DNA of 64,000 bases, taken from assembly GCA_963729325.1 (NCBI GenBank), contig CAVSNS010000020.1, forward strand, positions 55,096-119,095. The letters are read 5' to 3'. Every line of letters starts with the position of its first letter. The stretch's first letter is position 1. The notes under the pieces were generated by a model. It searched no databases. It was not told where the DNA came from and saw only the letters and a list, made by a program, of their open reading frames with translations. Shown here one piece after another: positions 37,521 through 46,475 of the stretch. The translations under genes were made by a program, and so were the position numbers. The DNA is from JABCYV01 sp963729325. GTDB taxonomy: Bacteria; Acidobacteriota; Terriglobia; Terriglobales; Acidobacteriaceae.

Positions 37521-38324
37521 CTAAAACGTAAGCTCGTCAAGCCAGCCAAGGTCTTCTGCTCCTGGCCGCCTGATCAGGGCGGCCTCGACCAAATCCCGCC
37601 GTCCCAGACAGAGTCCCAGGTAGGGGCAACTGCTGCAGGGGTTCTGGGGAAATCGAATGCCGCTGTGGGGCAGGAATTCGGCCGACTCGATCCGCCCGAT
37701 CGTGTCTTCGACCAGATGGCCGAACTCCTGGCGCTGCTCGTCGGTGATGGTGGTGTGGAGGTACTGAACTTCAACCAGCCGCTTGCGGACGAATACGACC
37801 TGGGCAACCTCGGCAATGCCTGTCATCCAGGAATAGCACACGAGTTGTGGGTCGAGGGCCAGCAGCCCCTCCGGTTCCTCGGGGTAGCGGCTTGAGGTGG
37901 TCTTCCACTCGAGCAGAGAGCGTGTGCCGTCCAGGTGCCCAATAGCATCGACGTAGGCCACGAAGTCATTCTTTTCTGAGACTGCTCGGGTGAATTTGAT
38001 CTGCAGATTGCAGCGGGGCTGGCGAATGCGGATGCGGTCGTCCTGGCAGAAACGCTCCAGCAGCTGAATCCCTTGCTGCAACATACGGTCCCAGGTATCG
38101 CCTTTGGAATACTGCAGGCGTTGGTTCTGACAGGCAGTCCACTCGCGAAACAGGACGGCGGTCGAGTCTTCGCGGAGGAAGTAGGCTGCCAGGGCCTGTT
38201 CGAAGGCTCGGCCGAAGAGCATGGCGGCCCGGGTATCCTTCTCCCGCCAGCCGTCGAGATAGCGATGGCGATAGCGTCGCGGGCAGGTGAGATATTGGCT
38301 GATCTGCGTATAGCTGTAAGTCAC
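37521..38324 (-). CDS. PD-(D/E)XK nuclease with Fe-S cysteines (RecB/Cas4-like)
   Basis: A 267-residue protein starting with GTG: 'MTYSYTQISQYLTCPRRYRH'. The nuclease core has 'VAYVDAIGHLDGTRSLLEWK', i.e. Asp followed by the E-x-K motif. Cys14 plus Cys230, Cys233 and Cys239 ('CSSCPYLGLC') form the C...CxxCx5C pattern that holds a 4Fe-4S cluster in Cas4 and AddB nucleases. It likely resects DNA ends to give single strands for the annealing protein encoded two genes upstream. Its start overlaps the preceding stop (GTGA). No cas genes are nearby, so it is not a CRISPR Cas4. Confidence 0.85.
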   Translation of the reverse strand: MTYSYTQISQYLTCPRRYRHRYLDGWREKDTRAAMLFGRAFEQALAAYFLREDSTAVLFREWTACQNQRLQYSKGDTWDRMLQQGIQLLERFCQDDRIRIRQPRCNLQIKFTRAVSEKNDFVAYVDAIGHLDGTRSLLEWKTTSSRYPEEPEGLLALDPQLVCYSWMTGIAEVAQVVFVRKRLVEVQYLHTTITDEQRQEFGHLVEDTIGRIESAEFLPHSGIRFPQNPCSSCPYLGLCLGRRDLVEAALIRRPGAEDLGWLDELTF

Positions 38325-38759
38325 GACGTCACCTTAGACCCGCTAACGATTGCCAGTGGGTATACGGAGAGTTCTTCCCAACGGCTGGCTGGGGCGAAGC
38401 CATCGAGATTGAGCAGGGAGCGTGCAATGTATGACGGTGTGGCTGATCTTGACTACCCCCGCAGTCCGACCAGGGTTTTCTCATCGATCTCATCTCGTCC
38501 GAGCAGGTCGGTGTCGTAGCCAAGTCGCGGAGGAACCAACTCAGCTTCCACAGGGCCTTCGGGGTGCAGTACACGCGGCTGGTGATCAAGCGTCCGGACA
38601 GTGGCTTGGGTTCAATGACGGCGAAGCGGAGGAGGTAATAGGGTTTTTGCCTTGCCAACGATACTGGGCTCGGTCGACCCGAACCAGGAATAGGCCATCG
38701 GAAATCGAATCAGCGACTGATTGATCGGCTTCGTGAAGACCCAGGAAGCGGCGCTTCAC
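38321..38759 (-). CDS. Probable single-strand DNA-binding (DUF669-like) protein, frameshifted
   Basis: Pieces in several frames join as 'VKRRFLGLHEADQSVADSIS', 'DGLFLVRVDRAQYRWQGKKP', 'YYLLRFAVIEPKPLSGRLIT', 'SRVYCTPKALWKLSWFLRDF', 'GYDTDLLGRDEIDEKTLVGL' and the end 'NLDGFAPASRWEELSVYPLA', about 147 residues. Beta strands around 'LLRFAVIEPKPLSGRLITSR' and 'PKALWKLSWFLRDFGYD' resemble phage OB-fold ssDNA-binding proteins. Breaks lie near 38645, 38523, 38460 and 38425. The GTG start and final TGA overlap both neighbours. The family assignment is inference from sequence style and position. Confidence 0.55.
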
Positions 38760-39357
38760 GCGGCACCTTCCTTGTGCGGAAATAGCTGTTGAGCTGGCAC
38801 GAGTAGGGCATTGCGGTCTTTCTCGGCCCAATCGGCCAGATGCGTGATGAAGTTCTCGACCTGCTCACGGGTAGCTTCACGCAGAGTCTTCGTCCCGCAG
38901 AAATCAATGGCGTAGGCCTTGACCAAAGTGGCATCGAGCTGATGCTGGCGGATGATCTGGCAGAGGCGATCGCGAACTTTGGGGCCACCGTAGTTCCCGT
39001 TTGAGGGCTGAGGAGGGAGTTTCTTCGACTTCCCGGGAAGACTGCGCCGGTTCGGCAGAGCGAACCGAGCTCCTCGACCGAGCAGATGCCAATGCCATAG
39101 GCTTTACGGAGCGCCCGGTTCACGGCCCGGGTTTCGGCTACCCGCATTTCGGCCCCGTGGACCAACAGGGAGACATTGGAAGGATCGGCGTCGCCGTAGC
39201 CGACAAATCCTTTACAGATCCGCGATTTGTAAGACCGTGGCTTTGAAAGCCCAGCGCGAAGCTGCCGGGTCACAGAATTCCAAGACGGGACGAACCTGGA
39301 TTCCGACGCAAGGCGGCTTTCGGCGGGCTATTACCAGGAGACCGCAGTGAGTGACAT
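38756..39357 (-). CDS. Probable ssDNA-annealing recombinase, frameshifted
   Basis: First gene of the operon; 'AGAAGG' lies before the ATG at 39357. Joined frames read 'MSLTAVS', 'VIARRKPPCVGIQVRPVLEF', 'CDPAASRWAFKATVLQIAD', 'KGFVGYGDADPSNVSLLVHG', 'AEMRVAETRAVNRALRKAYG', 'IGICSVEELGS', a Ser/Pro-rich linker, and 'NGNYGGPKVRDRLCQIIRQH', ending 'LLVPAQQLFPHKEGAA'. About 200 residues. The AETRAxxRALR segment is typical of Rad52-like or related phage annealing proteins. Breaks are near 39335, 39205 and 39010. With the downstream ssDNA-binding protein and nuclease it would form a Red-like recombination set. Confidence 0.5.
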
Positions 39358-39627
39358 ACCAGCTTACCTTCTAGATAGAGGAGGTAACATCGCGGCCAAT
39401 GCGCAGAAAGCTGACGTTCTTTGATCAATCCTTTTAGAGCATCGAGAGCAAATTGGGAGAATTTTCCCCAGATAGTCTCGGAAATTGCCGGTTTGTTAAT
39501 TTCTGTATTCCCGTGCGAAATTGTAACGAGATCAATCCCGTAAGTCAATTGGCTACTCGCTCCCAGAGAGGACAGATAAGAATGCTGGTCTTGGAATTGC
39601 CATAGGAATATCCATATAGCAATAGCT

Positions 39628-39915
39628 ATGAAATCAAGTCAAGAGGCGATGGGCGTAGAAGCAAAAGGATTTCTGAGCTCGATTGGCGTGCAGTAGGACG
39701 CAGAATAAGAGAACTGCGTGGGTTTGATATCACGCAGGCTGAATTTGCACGGCGTATTGGGGTGACCCTAAGACTGTCAACATCGAGCGTGGAGAAAAGG
39801 AAGCAGGTGCTGCGGTACTCCTGGCAATCAGCCAGAGTTCGTAAAATCAGTCGATTGGCTATTACCCGGAGAAACAGGAACAGATAGCCTATCGCCGCAG
39901 GTGTCGGGCCTATGA
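39628..39915 (+). CDS. XRE-family repressor-like protein, frameshifted
   Basis: Divergent from the recombination operon. A helix-turn-helix is clear in the joined frames: 'ISELDWRAVGRRIRELRGFD', 'ITQAEFARRIGVT', 'KTVNIERGEKEAGAAVLLAI' and 'EFVKSVDWLLPGETGTDSLS', ending 'PQVSGL'. About 95 residues. Breaks occur near 39640 (start uncertain), 39768 and 39835. Its length and placement match phage- or plasmid-type Cro/CI regulators that control a neighbouring operon, here presumably the genes 36561-39357. Confidence 0.65.
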
Positions 39916-40120
39916 GTCACGCGGCGCCCTTCGAACGATGCCCACAATAGAGTAACTCCGGTAACACAACCTGCGCGCGCTCCCCGAGGTTTTTCGCATG
40001 ACTAATAAATAAGAGCACAATCCAGCTCGTAGCCCGAGAAAGGGTACAAGCGGTGGGAGCGAAGGGACGGCTACGCTCGCGCCGCGGATGCTCATACTCG
40101 GTCATTCGGGAGCACTTTGT

Positions 40121-41173
40121 ATGTGTCTACCTCAACCTTCAAAAAATTTCTCTACTCCACCGTCACCAAAAGATTCTCCTCGCAAACGGCCAATATCGGA
40201 ACGCAGAGTCCAGGCCAACCGTAGAAACGCGCTTCGCTCCACCGGACCGAAAACCGTGCGGGGGAAACGCACGTGGCTCGCAACGCCATTAAACATGGAT
40301 TGCTTGCTCGCGAGGTCGTGATCACGGCGGGGGATGGCGAAGAGAGTCTGGAAGAGTTTCATGCATTGATCAAAAGACTGTGGGAATACTACGAACCAGT
40401 TGGTGTGGTCGAGGAATCGCTCGTACAAACGATTGCCACCTGTTGGTGGCGGAAAGCCCGTGTAATTCGTGCCGAGAACGGAGAAATACGCAAGCGGCTT
40501 GACGCGCTAACAGTGGACCGGGCACTGCGAAATTCAGACCAGAGTAATCTTGCCCTGGCGTTATCGGAAATGGGTAACTTTTCTTTGTCCGTGCCGAGAA
40601 CCCTGCTGACCGGAAGGTGTCAACAAGGGACCGATGGTCTGCCATGCAAAGTGCCCAGACCAATGTGCGGGGACATCAGTTCCGGCCTGGCATACCTGAG
40701 CGCACTTCTGGATAAAGGCGAAATCCGAGATCGCCAGCGATGGTTAAATGTCGGTAAACGGATTCGGAAAAGGATTTTTTTTGCGTTCGGCCTTTGGGAC
40801 TACTTGTTCGCGCTTACCTGTCTTCAACGCCGGTCCCCCAGAGACCAAAATGGAAGACCGACCATCGGAAGAGGTTGTGGACGAAAGACCTGATAAGAAA
40901 CGCGCCGATGTCGTCGCCTTGATTGACAATCAGCTAGAAACAATTAGCGTTTTCAAGGGATACGCGTTAGAGCGCGAGAAGCTCGCAGGAGATGCTGAAG
41001 GGCGGAGCTTTAGCTTGCCTCCGGCAGAAGCAGCCGACAAACTTCTCCGCTACGAGGCTCACTTAGATAGACAACTCTATCGAGCGATGGACCAACTGGA
41101 GCGTCTGCAACGGCAGCGCAGAGGCGAAAACGTCCCGCCTCCCTTTACCATCAATTTGGGTAGGAGGAGCTAG
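40121..41173 (+). CDS. Uncharacterised protein with RRxxANRxNAxxSTGPKTxxGK motif, frameshifted
   Basis: The N-terminus is basic and carries 'SERRVQANRRNALRSTGPKT', a motif seen at the start of a widespread hypothetical family. After a break near 40275 it continues 'VARNAIKHGLLAREVVITAG', 'IKRLWEYYEPVGVVEESLVQ' and 'TIATCWWRKARVIRAENGEI'. The region 40590-40840 is scrambled by further indels. The C-terminus reads 'EAADKLLRYEAHLDRQLYRA' and 'MDQLERLQRQRRGENVPPPF'. About 350 residues, helical, likely DNA- or nucleoid-associated; no reaction is known. It lies at the far end of the island. Confidence 0.65.
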
Positions 41174-41306
41174 GCTTTTTACGAAACAAAGCCAATAAGT
41201 GCTTTGTTTGCAAAGACTATTACAAACTTGCCTCGCAAAGCAGGGCGTCCGGTGCATTTTCAAATCGCACTGACCGGCTAGCGAGTTACGACGAAAAGCC
41301 CGGTGC

Positions 41307-41552
41307 AGCATGGGAAGGCCAGGTGAGTGGCACCTGAGAAATGGCGCGTTCGAAGACAATGCCGTCATGGGCCAGAGCGTCCAGGGTAGGCGTTTCGATG
41401 TTGGCGCCGCCATAGCAACCGAGGTGGTCGGCCCGCACGGTATCAATCGTGATGAGCAGCACATTGGGCTTTGGTTTGTGGGCTGGAGGAGCAGCCGCCA
41501 AGGTGTATGACGCGCACGCCAAGCCGCAAATCAACTGGAGAAAGCGTTTCAA
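41307..41552 (-). pseudogene. 5' fragment of a sulfatase-TPR gene (copy B head)
   Basis: Encodes a signal peptide ('FLQLICGLACASYTLAAAPP') and the first 60 residues of the catalytic domain ('NVLLITIDTVRADHLGCYGG', 'ISQVPLTWPSHA'), nearly identical to copy A. Homology stops abruptly at about base 41307 within the codons for 'WPSHA'; unrelated island DNA follows. It starts 24 bp after the stop of copy C. The matching 3' tail is at 36064-36140, so an insertion with deletion destroyed this gene. Confidence 0.85.
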
Positions 41553-41576
41553 TGGAGAACCGAAATTCGAGTCAGG

Positions 41577-43534
41577 CTACTGGGGCCCAGCCTGCTGGGC
41601 TTTGCGTATTTCCTCCTCGGCTTCCGCATTCATTCCTTTCGCCTGCAGGAGCCTTGGCCAAAGCGGCATGCGTCCCTGGATCCTGGGGAGCGAGCTCAAT
41701 CGCGCGCCGGAGCTCCGCGAGGGAAGCATCGACCTGCCCCTGGTAAAGCAGTACTTCTCCCAGAGCGCGGTGACCGGGCGCATAATCAGGAGCGATGGTA
41801 ACGGACTGCCGAAAAGCCGCGGCCGCTTGGTCAATCATCTGCTTTCGCAGATAGGCGGCGCCAAGATTGTAGGCGGCGTCGAAGTTGGTGGGATCCAACT
41901 CTAAAGCCCGGGTCAAGGTCTTGATCGCGTTGTCGAAGTCGCCCGAATGCGCATAGGCCAGACCCAACTGGAAAGCGGCGAGCGCGTAGTCGGGACTGAG
42001 TTGCAGAACGCGCTGCAGGTGTTCGACCGCGCTGGGAAACTCACCCGTCCGGTAGTAGTTCAGTCCCAATAAGTAGTGCACGGGGACGGAATCCGGATCA
42101 ACTTTGAGGGCTGCATTGAGCTTTTCGAGTTGAGTCAGCGTACTCGCCATGTTGGCTTTCGGCGATGGCATCGGAGATCAACTCGTACGTCTGAATCCGG
42201 TCCTTGGGATCGGGCAAGGCGCGGTCAGTGATGGTCGGACTGCCACCGCCCGAAAAGCCCGCATACCCCAGCGATTTCAAGCGCTCCATCAGCGCAGGAT
42301 CGAGCCCGGTTTTTTGTGCCAGCTCCTGACCGGCGCTGTACTGGCGAATTAGTGTGGCCAGGCGGGAATGCAATTCCTCCGCCACAGCCTTCTTTTGCGC
42401 AAACAGATTCTGGGTCTCGCCTGGATCTTTGGTCAAGTCGTAGAGCTCTGGTTTGGGCGCATCAATAAAATGGTAATTTTCCGTCTCCGCCCCACGAAGC
42501 TCACTCCAGTTGAAGTGCAAGCGTGGCAGGAAGGTTTCCGCATACAGGCTGCGCGATTCATTTTGCTTCTTAGGCGCTATCAGCGGCAGCAGGCTACGGC
42601 CTTGCACCTGCGCCGGGACATCGATTTTTAAGATCTGCAGGATAGTTGGCATCAGGTCCGCCAAGCTGACCAGGTCGGGGACGGTTTTCGCGGAGGCGCT
42701 GCCGGGCAAGTGAAAGATCAGCGGCACGTGGAGCGTCGCATTGTAGATGAAGAACCCGTGAGTCTTCTCTCCGTGCTCGCCCAGGCTCTCGCCGTGATCG
42801 CCACTCAACACGATCAGGGTGCGCTCATAAAGATTCTTCTGTTTCAGAAACTGAATCAGGCGGCCCACCTGGGCGTCCGCAAAAGCTATTTCGCCATCGT
42901 AAGGACGATCTTTATATTCGTCGCTATAGGGTGCCGGCGGTCGGTAAGGATAGTGAGGATCGTATAAATGCATCCAGAGAAAAAACTTATTCTGATAGTT
43001 CTTGCTAAGCCAGTCTAAGGTGACATCCGCGACTATATTGCCGGGACGTTCCATTTCATCGAGATTCGATTCTTGCAGGCGGCTGAAGTTGAAGTGGTCG
43101 TAATAAAAGTCAAAGCCGTGGTTCAACCCAAAGCGCGAGTCCAGCACTGCCGAGCCGATCACCGCGCCGGTCGAGTATCCCTGCTGCTTGAGAACCGAAG
43201 CGAGTGTGGGCTGGGTGGGACTGAGCTTGTTCGCGGCAAAATCGTGCATACCGCTGAACATAGGATACGTGCCGGTGAAGATCACGGTGTGCGCGGGCAG
43301 CGTCACTGGCACCGGGGTGTAAGCCCGTTCAAAGCGGAGACCGTCTGCGGCAAGCGCATCGATATTGGGGGTGTGAATTTGCTTGTACCCGTAGCACCCA
43401 AGGTGGTCAGCCCGTAGCGTATCAATAGTGATCACCACCACGTTGGGCGCGGCATTTGGCGCCGCCAAAGATGCCGGGATCCACAGCAGCAAGCTGGCGA
43501 TCAGCAAAGAGAGAGAGCAACGGGAGGACGCCAT
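41577..43534 (-). CDS. Sulfatase-like hydrolase fused to TPR repeats (copy C), frameshifted
   Basis: Signal peptide 'LSLLIASLLLWIPASLAAPN'; metal motifs 'NVVVITIDTLRADHLGCYGY' and 'LIVLSGDHGESLGEHGEKTH'; nucleophile region 'PVTLPAHTVIFTGTYP', where Thr replaces the formylglycine precursor. The domain ends near 'SADLV..'-like 'LVSLADLMPTILQILKIDVP' and 'PKPELYDLTKDPGETQNLFA'. A break near 42155 leads to TPR units ('YLLGLNYYRTGEFPSAVEHL', 'AYNLGAAYLRKQMIDQAAAA') and another near 41655 restores the end 'EAEEEIRKAQQAGPQ'. About 650 residues. First gene of the sulfatase array. Confidence 0.82.
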
Positions 43535-43707
43535 GGGGTAGCAAAAATTATATCCCACGGGACTTGTGGTTAACGTCTGTGCATGAGGAGGAACGAGGAC
43601 CGCCAGCGCAGGATCGTCCCTACTCAGAGAAAAATTGGTGCAGTGCTACAATTCCTCAACCGGATCAAAGCTCGTTCAACTGGGTGCAACAGAACTGGGA
43701 GATTTCG

Positions 43708-44868
43708 ATGTTCAAGAAATCCTGCCGGTCCTATCTGGTTGTTGCAACCGTATTCCTGGCTGGCTTGCTGCTTCTTGACTGCGGCGGCGGCAAGATGTCA
43801 TCGCCATCCCCAGGTTCGTGTCCAGTTCTGCCTATCCTCACGTCGTCGACCGGAAGCATTGCGTCCGCCGTTGATCCCTTGGTTGCGAGCGAGATGAAGG
43901 CCCAAGGACTTGTCGGCATGACAGTAGCCATCGCCAACGGCGGAACCGTTCTCTACGCCCAAGCCTATGGTTACGCTGACTTAAGCACCTGCCAAGCTAT
44001 GGAGTCTACCGCCGAATTTCAAATCGGATCAATCACCAAGCAATTCACCGCCGCAGCCGTTTTGCAGTTGCAGAATGCGGGAAAGCTGGACATCGATAAC
44101 TCAATCATCACCTATCTGCCGAGCTACGCATTTGATCCCAGGATTACTCTGCGCATGCTGTTGAATCAGACTTCCGGCCTCGCCGATTACCTCAATTTCT
44201 CGGCCGTAAATTCCTGGGTCAACGGTGTGTCCGAAGCAACCGTCCTGACGCAGGTCGCCCAAGCACCGCTGATGTTCACTCCCGGCTCTGCCTTCTCCTA
44301 CAGCAACAGCAATTATTTTGTCCTGGGATCGATCGTCGAAGCGGTCAGTTCGCTCAGTTACGCGAATTACCTGGCAGCTGATATTTTTCAACCGGTTGGA
44401 TTAACCAATACATCTTATCTGCAACCCTCGAGGTCTGCGTCGCCCTATTTGGGCGGCCAAGTTCCCGGGCGCATCCCGGCGCCGTCTCTGTTCTTCGCGG
44501 CAGGCGCTCTGTGGTCGAATGTTCAGGATCTGGCAATCTGGGATGCGGCTCTGCTCAACGGAAAAGTGATTCCTTCTATGCTGTTCACAACCATGGTGAC
44601 GCCGGCCCCAGTCCCCAACTTCCCGCAAGGCGGACCGTCCGACTATGCCATGGGCTGGGTCCGCGATACCGAGCTTGGTCATCCTTTTGTCTGGCACAAC
44701 GGCGAAACTTCTTCCTATACGTCATTCAATAGCATGTTTCTGGACGACGGTTTTTCCGTAATCATTCTTACCAACGGGCCAGTAAATGAGGACACTCCGC
44801 TGCTGAATCTCGGCGAACAGATCATCAATGCAATTTGCAGTTCACAGGCGACGGCAGGGAACTGCTAA
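43708..44868 (+). CDS. Lipoprotein serine hydrolase of the class C beta-lactamase fold
   Basis: A lipobox in 'VFLAGLLLLDCGGGKMSSPS' makes it a lipoprotein starting at 43708. The penicillin-binding fold motifs are present: SxxK in 'FQIGSITKQFTAAAVLQLQN', YxN in 'GSAFSYSNSNYFVLGSIVEA' and HxG in 'HPFVWHNGETSSYTSFNSMF'. This family includes esterases, D-amino-acid peptidases and beta-lactamases; the sequence does not decide. 387 residues, intact. A hairpin terminator follows. Confidence 0.85.
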   Translation: MFKKSCRSYLVVATVFLAGLLLLDCGGGKMSSPSPGSCPVLPILTSSTGSIASAVDPLVASEMKAQGLVGMTVAIANGGTVLYAQAYGYADLSTCQAMESTAEFQIGSITKQFTAAAVLQLQNAGKLDIDNSIITYLPSYAFDPRITLRMLLNQTSGLADYLNFSAVNSWVNGVSEATVLTQVAQAPLMFTPGSAFSYSNSNYFVLGSIVEAVSSLSYANYLAADIFQPVGLTNTSYLQPSRSASPYLGGQVPGRIPAPSLFFAAGALWSNVQDLAIWDAALLNGKVIPSMLFTTMVTPAPVPNFPQGGPSDYAMGWVRDTELGHPFVWHNGETSSYTSFNSMFLDDGFSVIILTNGPVNEDTPLLNLGEQIINAICSSQATAGNC

Positions 44869-44951
44869 CGGCGAGTCTCCTTCCAGCGGATGAGAGACCA
44901 TCATCGCCCAAATTACTGGTGCGTTTGAAGCGCATGAACTGTCACCAAACA

Positions 44952-44983
44952 AAAAGGCCACCCGGCACTGGGCAGCCTTTTCT
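44952..44983 (+). terminator. Hairpin terminator after the serine hydrolase gene
   Basis: AAAAGGC pairs with GCCTTTT, and CCC with GGG inside, with a short T run afterwards; 84 bp downstream of the stop codon. Confidence 0.65.
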
Positions 44984-45170
44984 TACAAGGGAGAATAGTT
45001 CCAACGGAGTGTTGCACCGTCAAAACTTTCTGGCGAAATCTTATGAGTCGAAAAAGGGGAGTGTCAAGGAATTTTTCGGAAATAAATATCTTTGTTTTCA
45101 ATGGTTTATAAGGCAGGTTAACACCGATCGCGATTGTCGCAAACTGAGACTCGGGGGCCCTGCCTCGCGC

Positions 45171-46369
45171 TTAAACCGCGTTGATTGATGAACTTACCTT
45201 TGAATCCGCAGGCTTATCTCCGCTTTCGGAGAGATGTAGGGAGATGAATTCGACAACCTCGGGGCGGTCGAATATCTTCTCTGGCAAAATCCTCTGAATC
45301 AGGACACGAATGCCTCCAAATGCTACTCCCGCCACCAGTGCAAATCCGATGAGAATCCCGCAAAGGATGATGATATTCACCAGCAGGTTGGCGAGGTTGT
45401 CTTTCTTGGTGAAATGTGTGTTCTCATTCCAAGTGACATCCGCGTCGTAATTTACTGCGGAGAGTAGCGACTGCGCCTCACCCGGCGAGAGCGTCACCTG
45501 TGGCCACGATCACCAGCGGGCCACTGCGCTTGTCAAATCCTGGTGCAATAGATCCAGGTGCGATGGATCCACGCCCGAGGTTGGAAACCGGAGGAGCCGC
45601 CAGCCTGAGGCTCCACGAACGCCTGACGAGCGGCGTCAATGCGGCGCAAGTGCTCAGCGGCGATCTGCGGCGTCGGATACGAAATCAGCATGAGAGTGGC
45701 GCGGCCATCCGTAGCGTTGAAATCGCCAACGACCACCTCGGCGCCGACGCTGAAGTCCACCAACTGCGCCGGCAACGGCGCGCTGATCTTATCCAGCCCG
45801 ACCGGCCCAACTACGTATTTCGCTGTGTTCTTCACGTAACCCGCTCTGGGCAAATACCTGGGCAGGGAGGGCAGATTGCGTGCCTCACCGGACGGCAGCG
45901 GTAAAGCATCGGCCAGTGCGCGCAGCTCAGCGGCCGACATTGCGCTCAGCTTGGCAAACACTGCGTCCACCAGGATGTTGCCGCGGTAAAACAGGACACG
46001 TTCGTTGAGCGACGAACCTTGGTCCCCGATTTGCTCGGTAATCATTTGCGGCACTTTGTAGTAAGTGAAGGCTCCATAGGCGCCGCTGGCGTCGGCGAAG
46101 CGTGCAGCCTTTACCGAAAGCTTGCGGCCATCGTCGCGGGTGTAAGTGCCTGATGCAAAATCGGCGAAGCCGTATTCCTTCAGCAAGGCAGCGTTGACTG
46201 GGTCAGCCGCGGACGGATCCGTGCTGCTTTGCGCCGAACCAGAGAGCTGCCATCCCGCGAACTGCTGTGGCAGGATGGGTGTCGCGGGGGCGCGCTCGCC
46301 CGCGAGTGCGGCGCTGGCAAATAACGCCGCCACCGCCAAAACCGAGATTAGTCTAGAAAAAACCTTCAT
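45171..46369 (-). CDS. DUF6599 family exported membrane protein, frameshifted
   Basis: Signal peptide 'VFSRLISVLAVAALFASAAL'; body with 'FAGWQLSGSAQSSTDPSAAD', 'EYGFADFASGTYTRDDGRKL' and 'NERVLFYRGNILVDAVFAKL'. Two breaks near 45590 and 45495 lead to the C-terminal part 'LSPGEAQSLLSAVNYDADVT' and a membrane helix 'NIIILCGILIGFALVAGVAF'. About 400 residues. DUF6599 is common in acidobacteria and has no assigned function; the topology suggests a periplasmic domain anchored by a C-terminal helix. Confidence 0.8.
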
Positions 46370-46475
46370 GAGGGGGGCTAATGTGTAGACAACTCTCCCT
46401 TGGTATTAGAGTACAGAGTGGTGGGGAAAGTTTCCAGAAGTGGCCTGCTCTGAGTGATGGTTCCGCTGAAGAGTA

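Noticed and set aside
37521..38324. Cas4 of a CRISPR system
   Set aside because: The Fe-S cysteine layout fits Cas4, but there are no repeats, spacers or other cas genes in the window; the neighbours point to a recombination operon.
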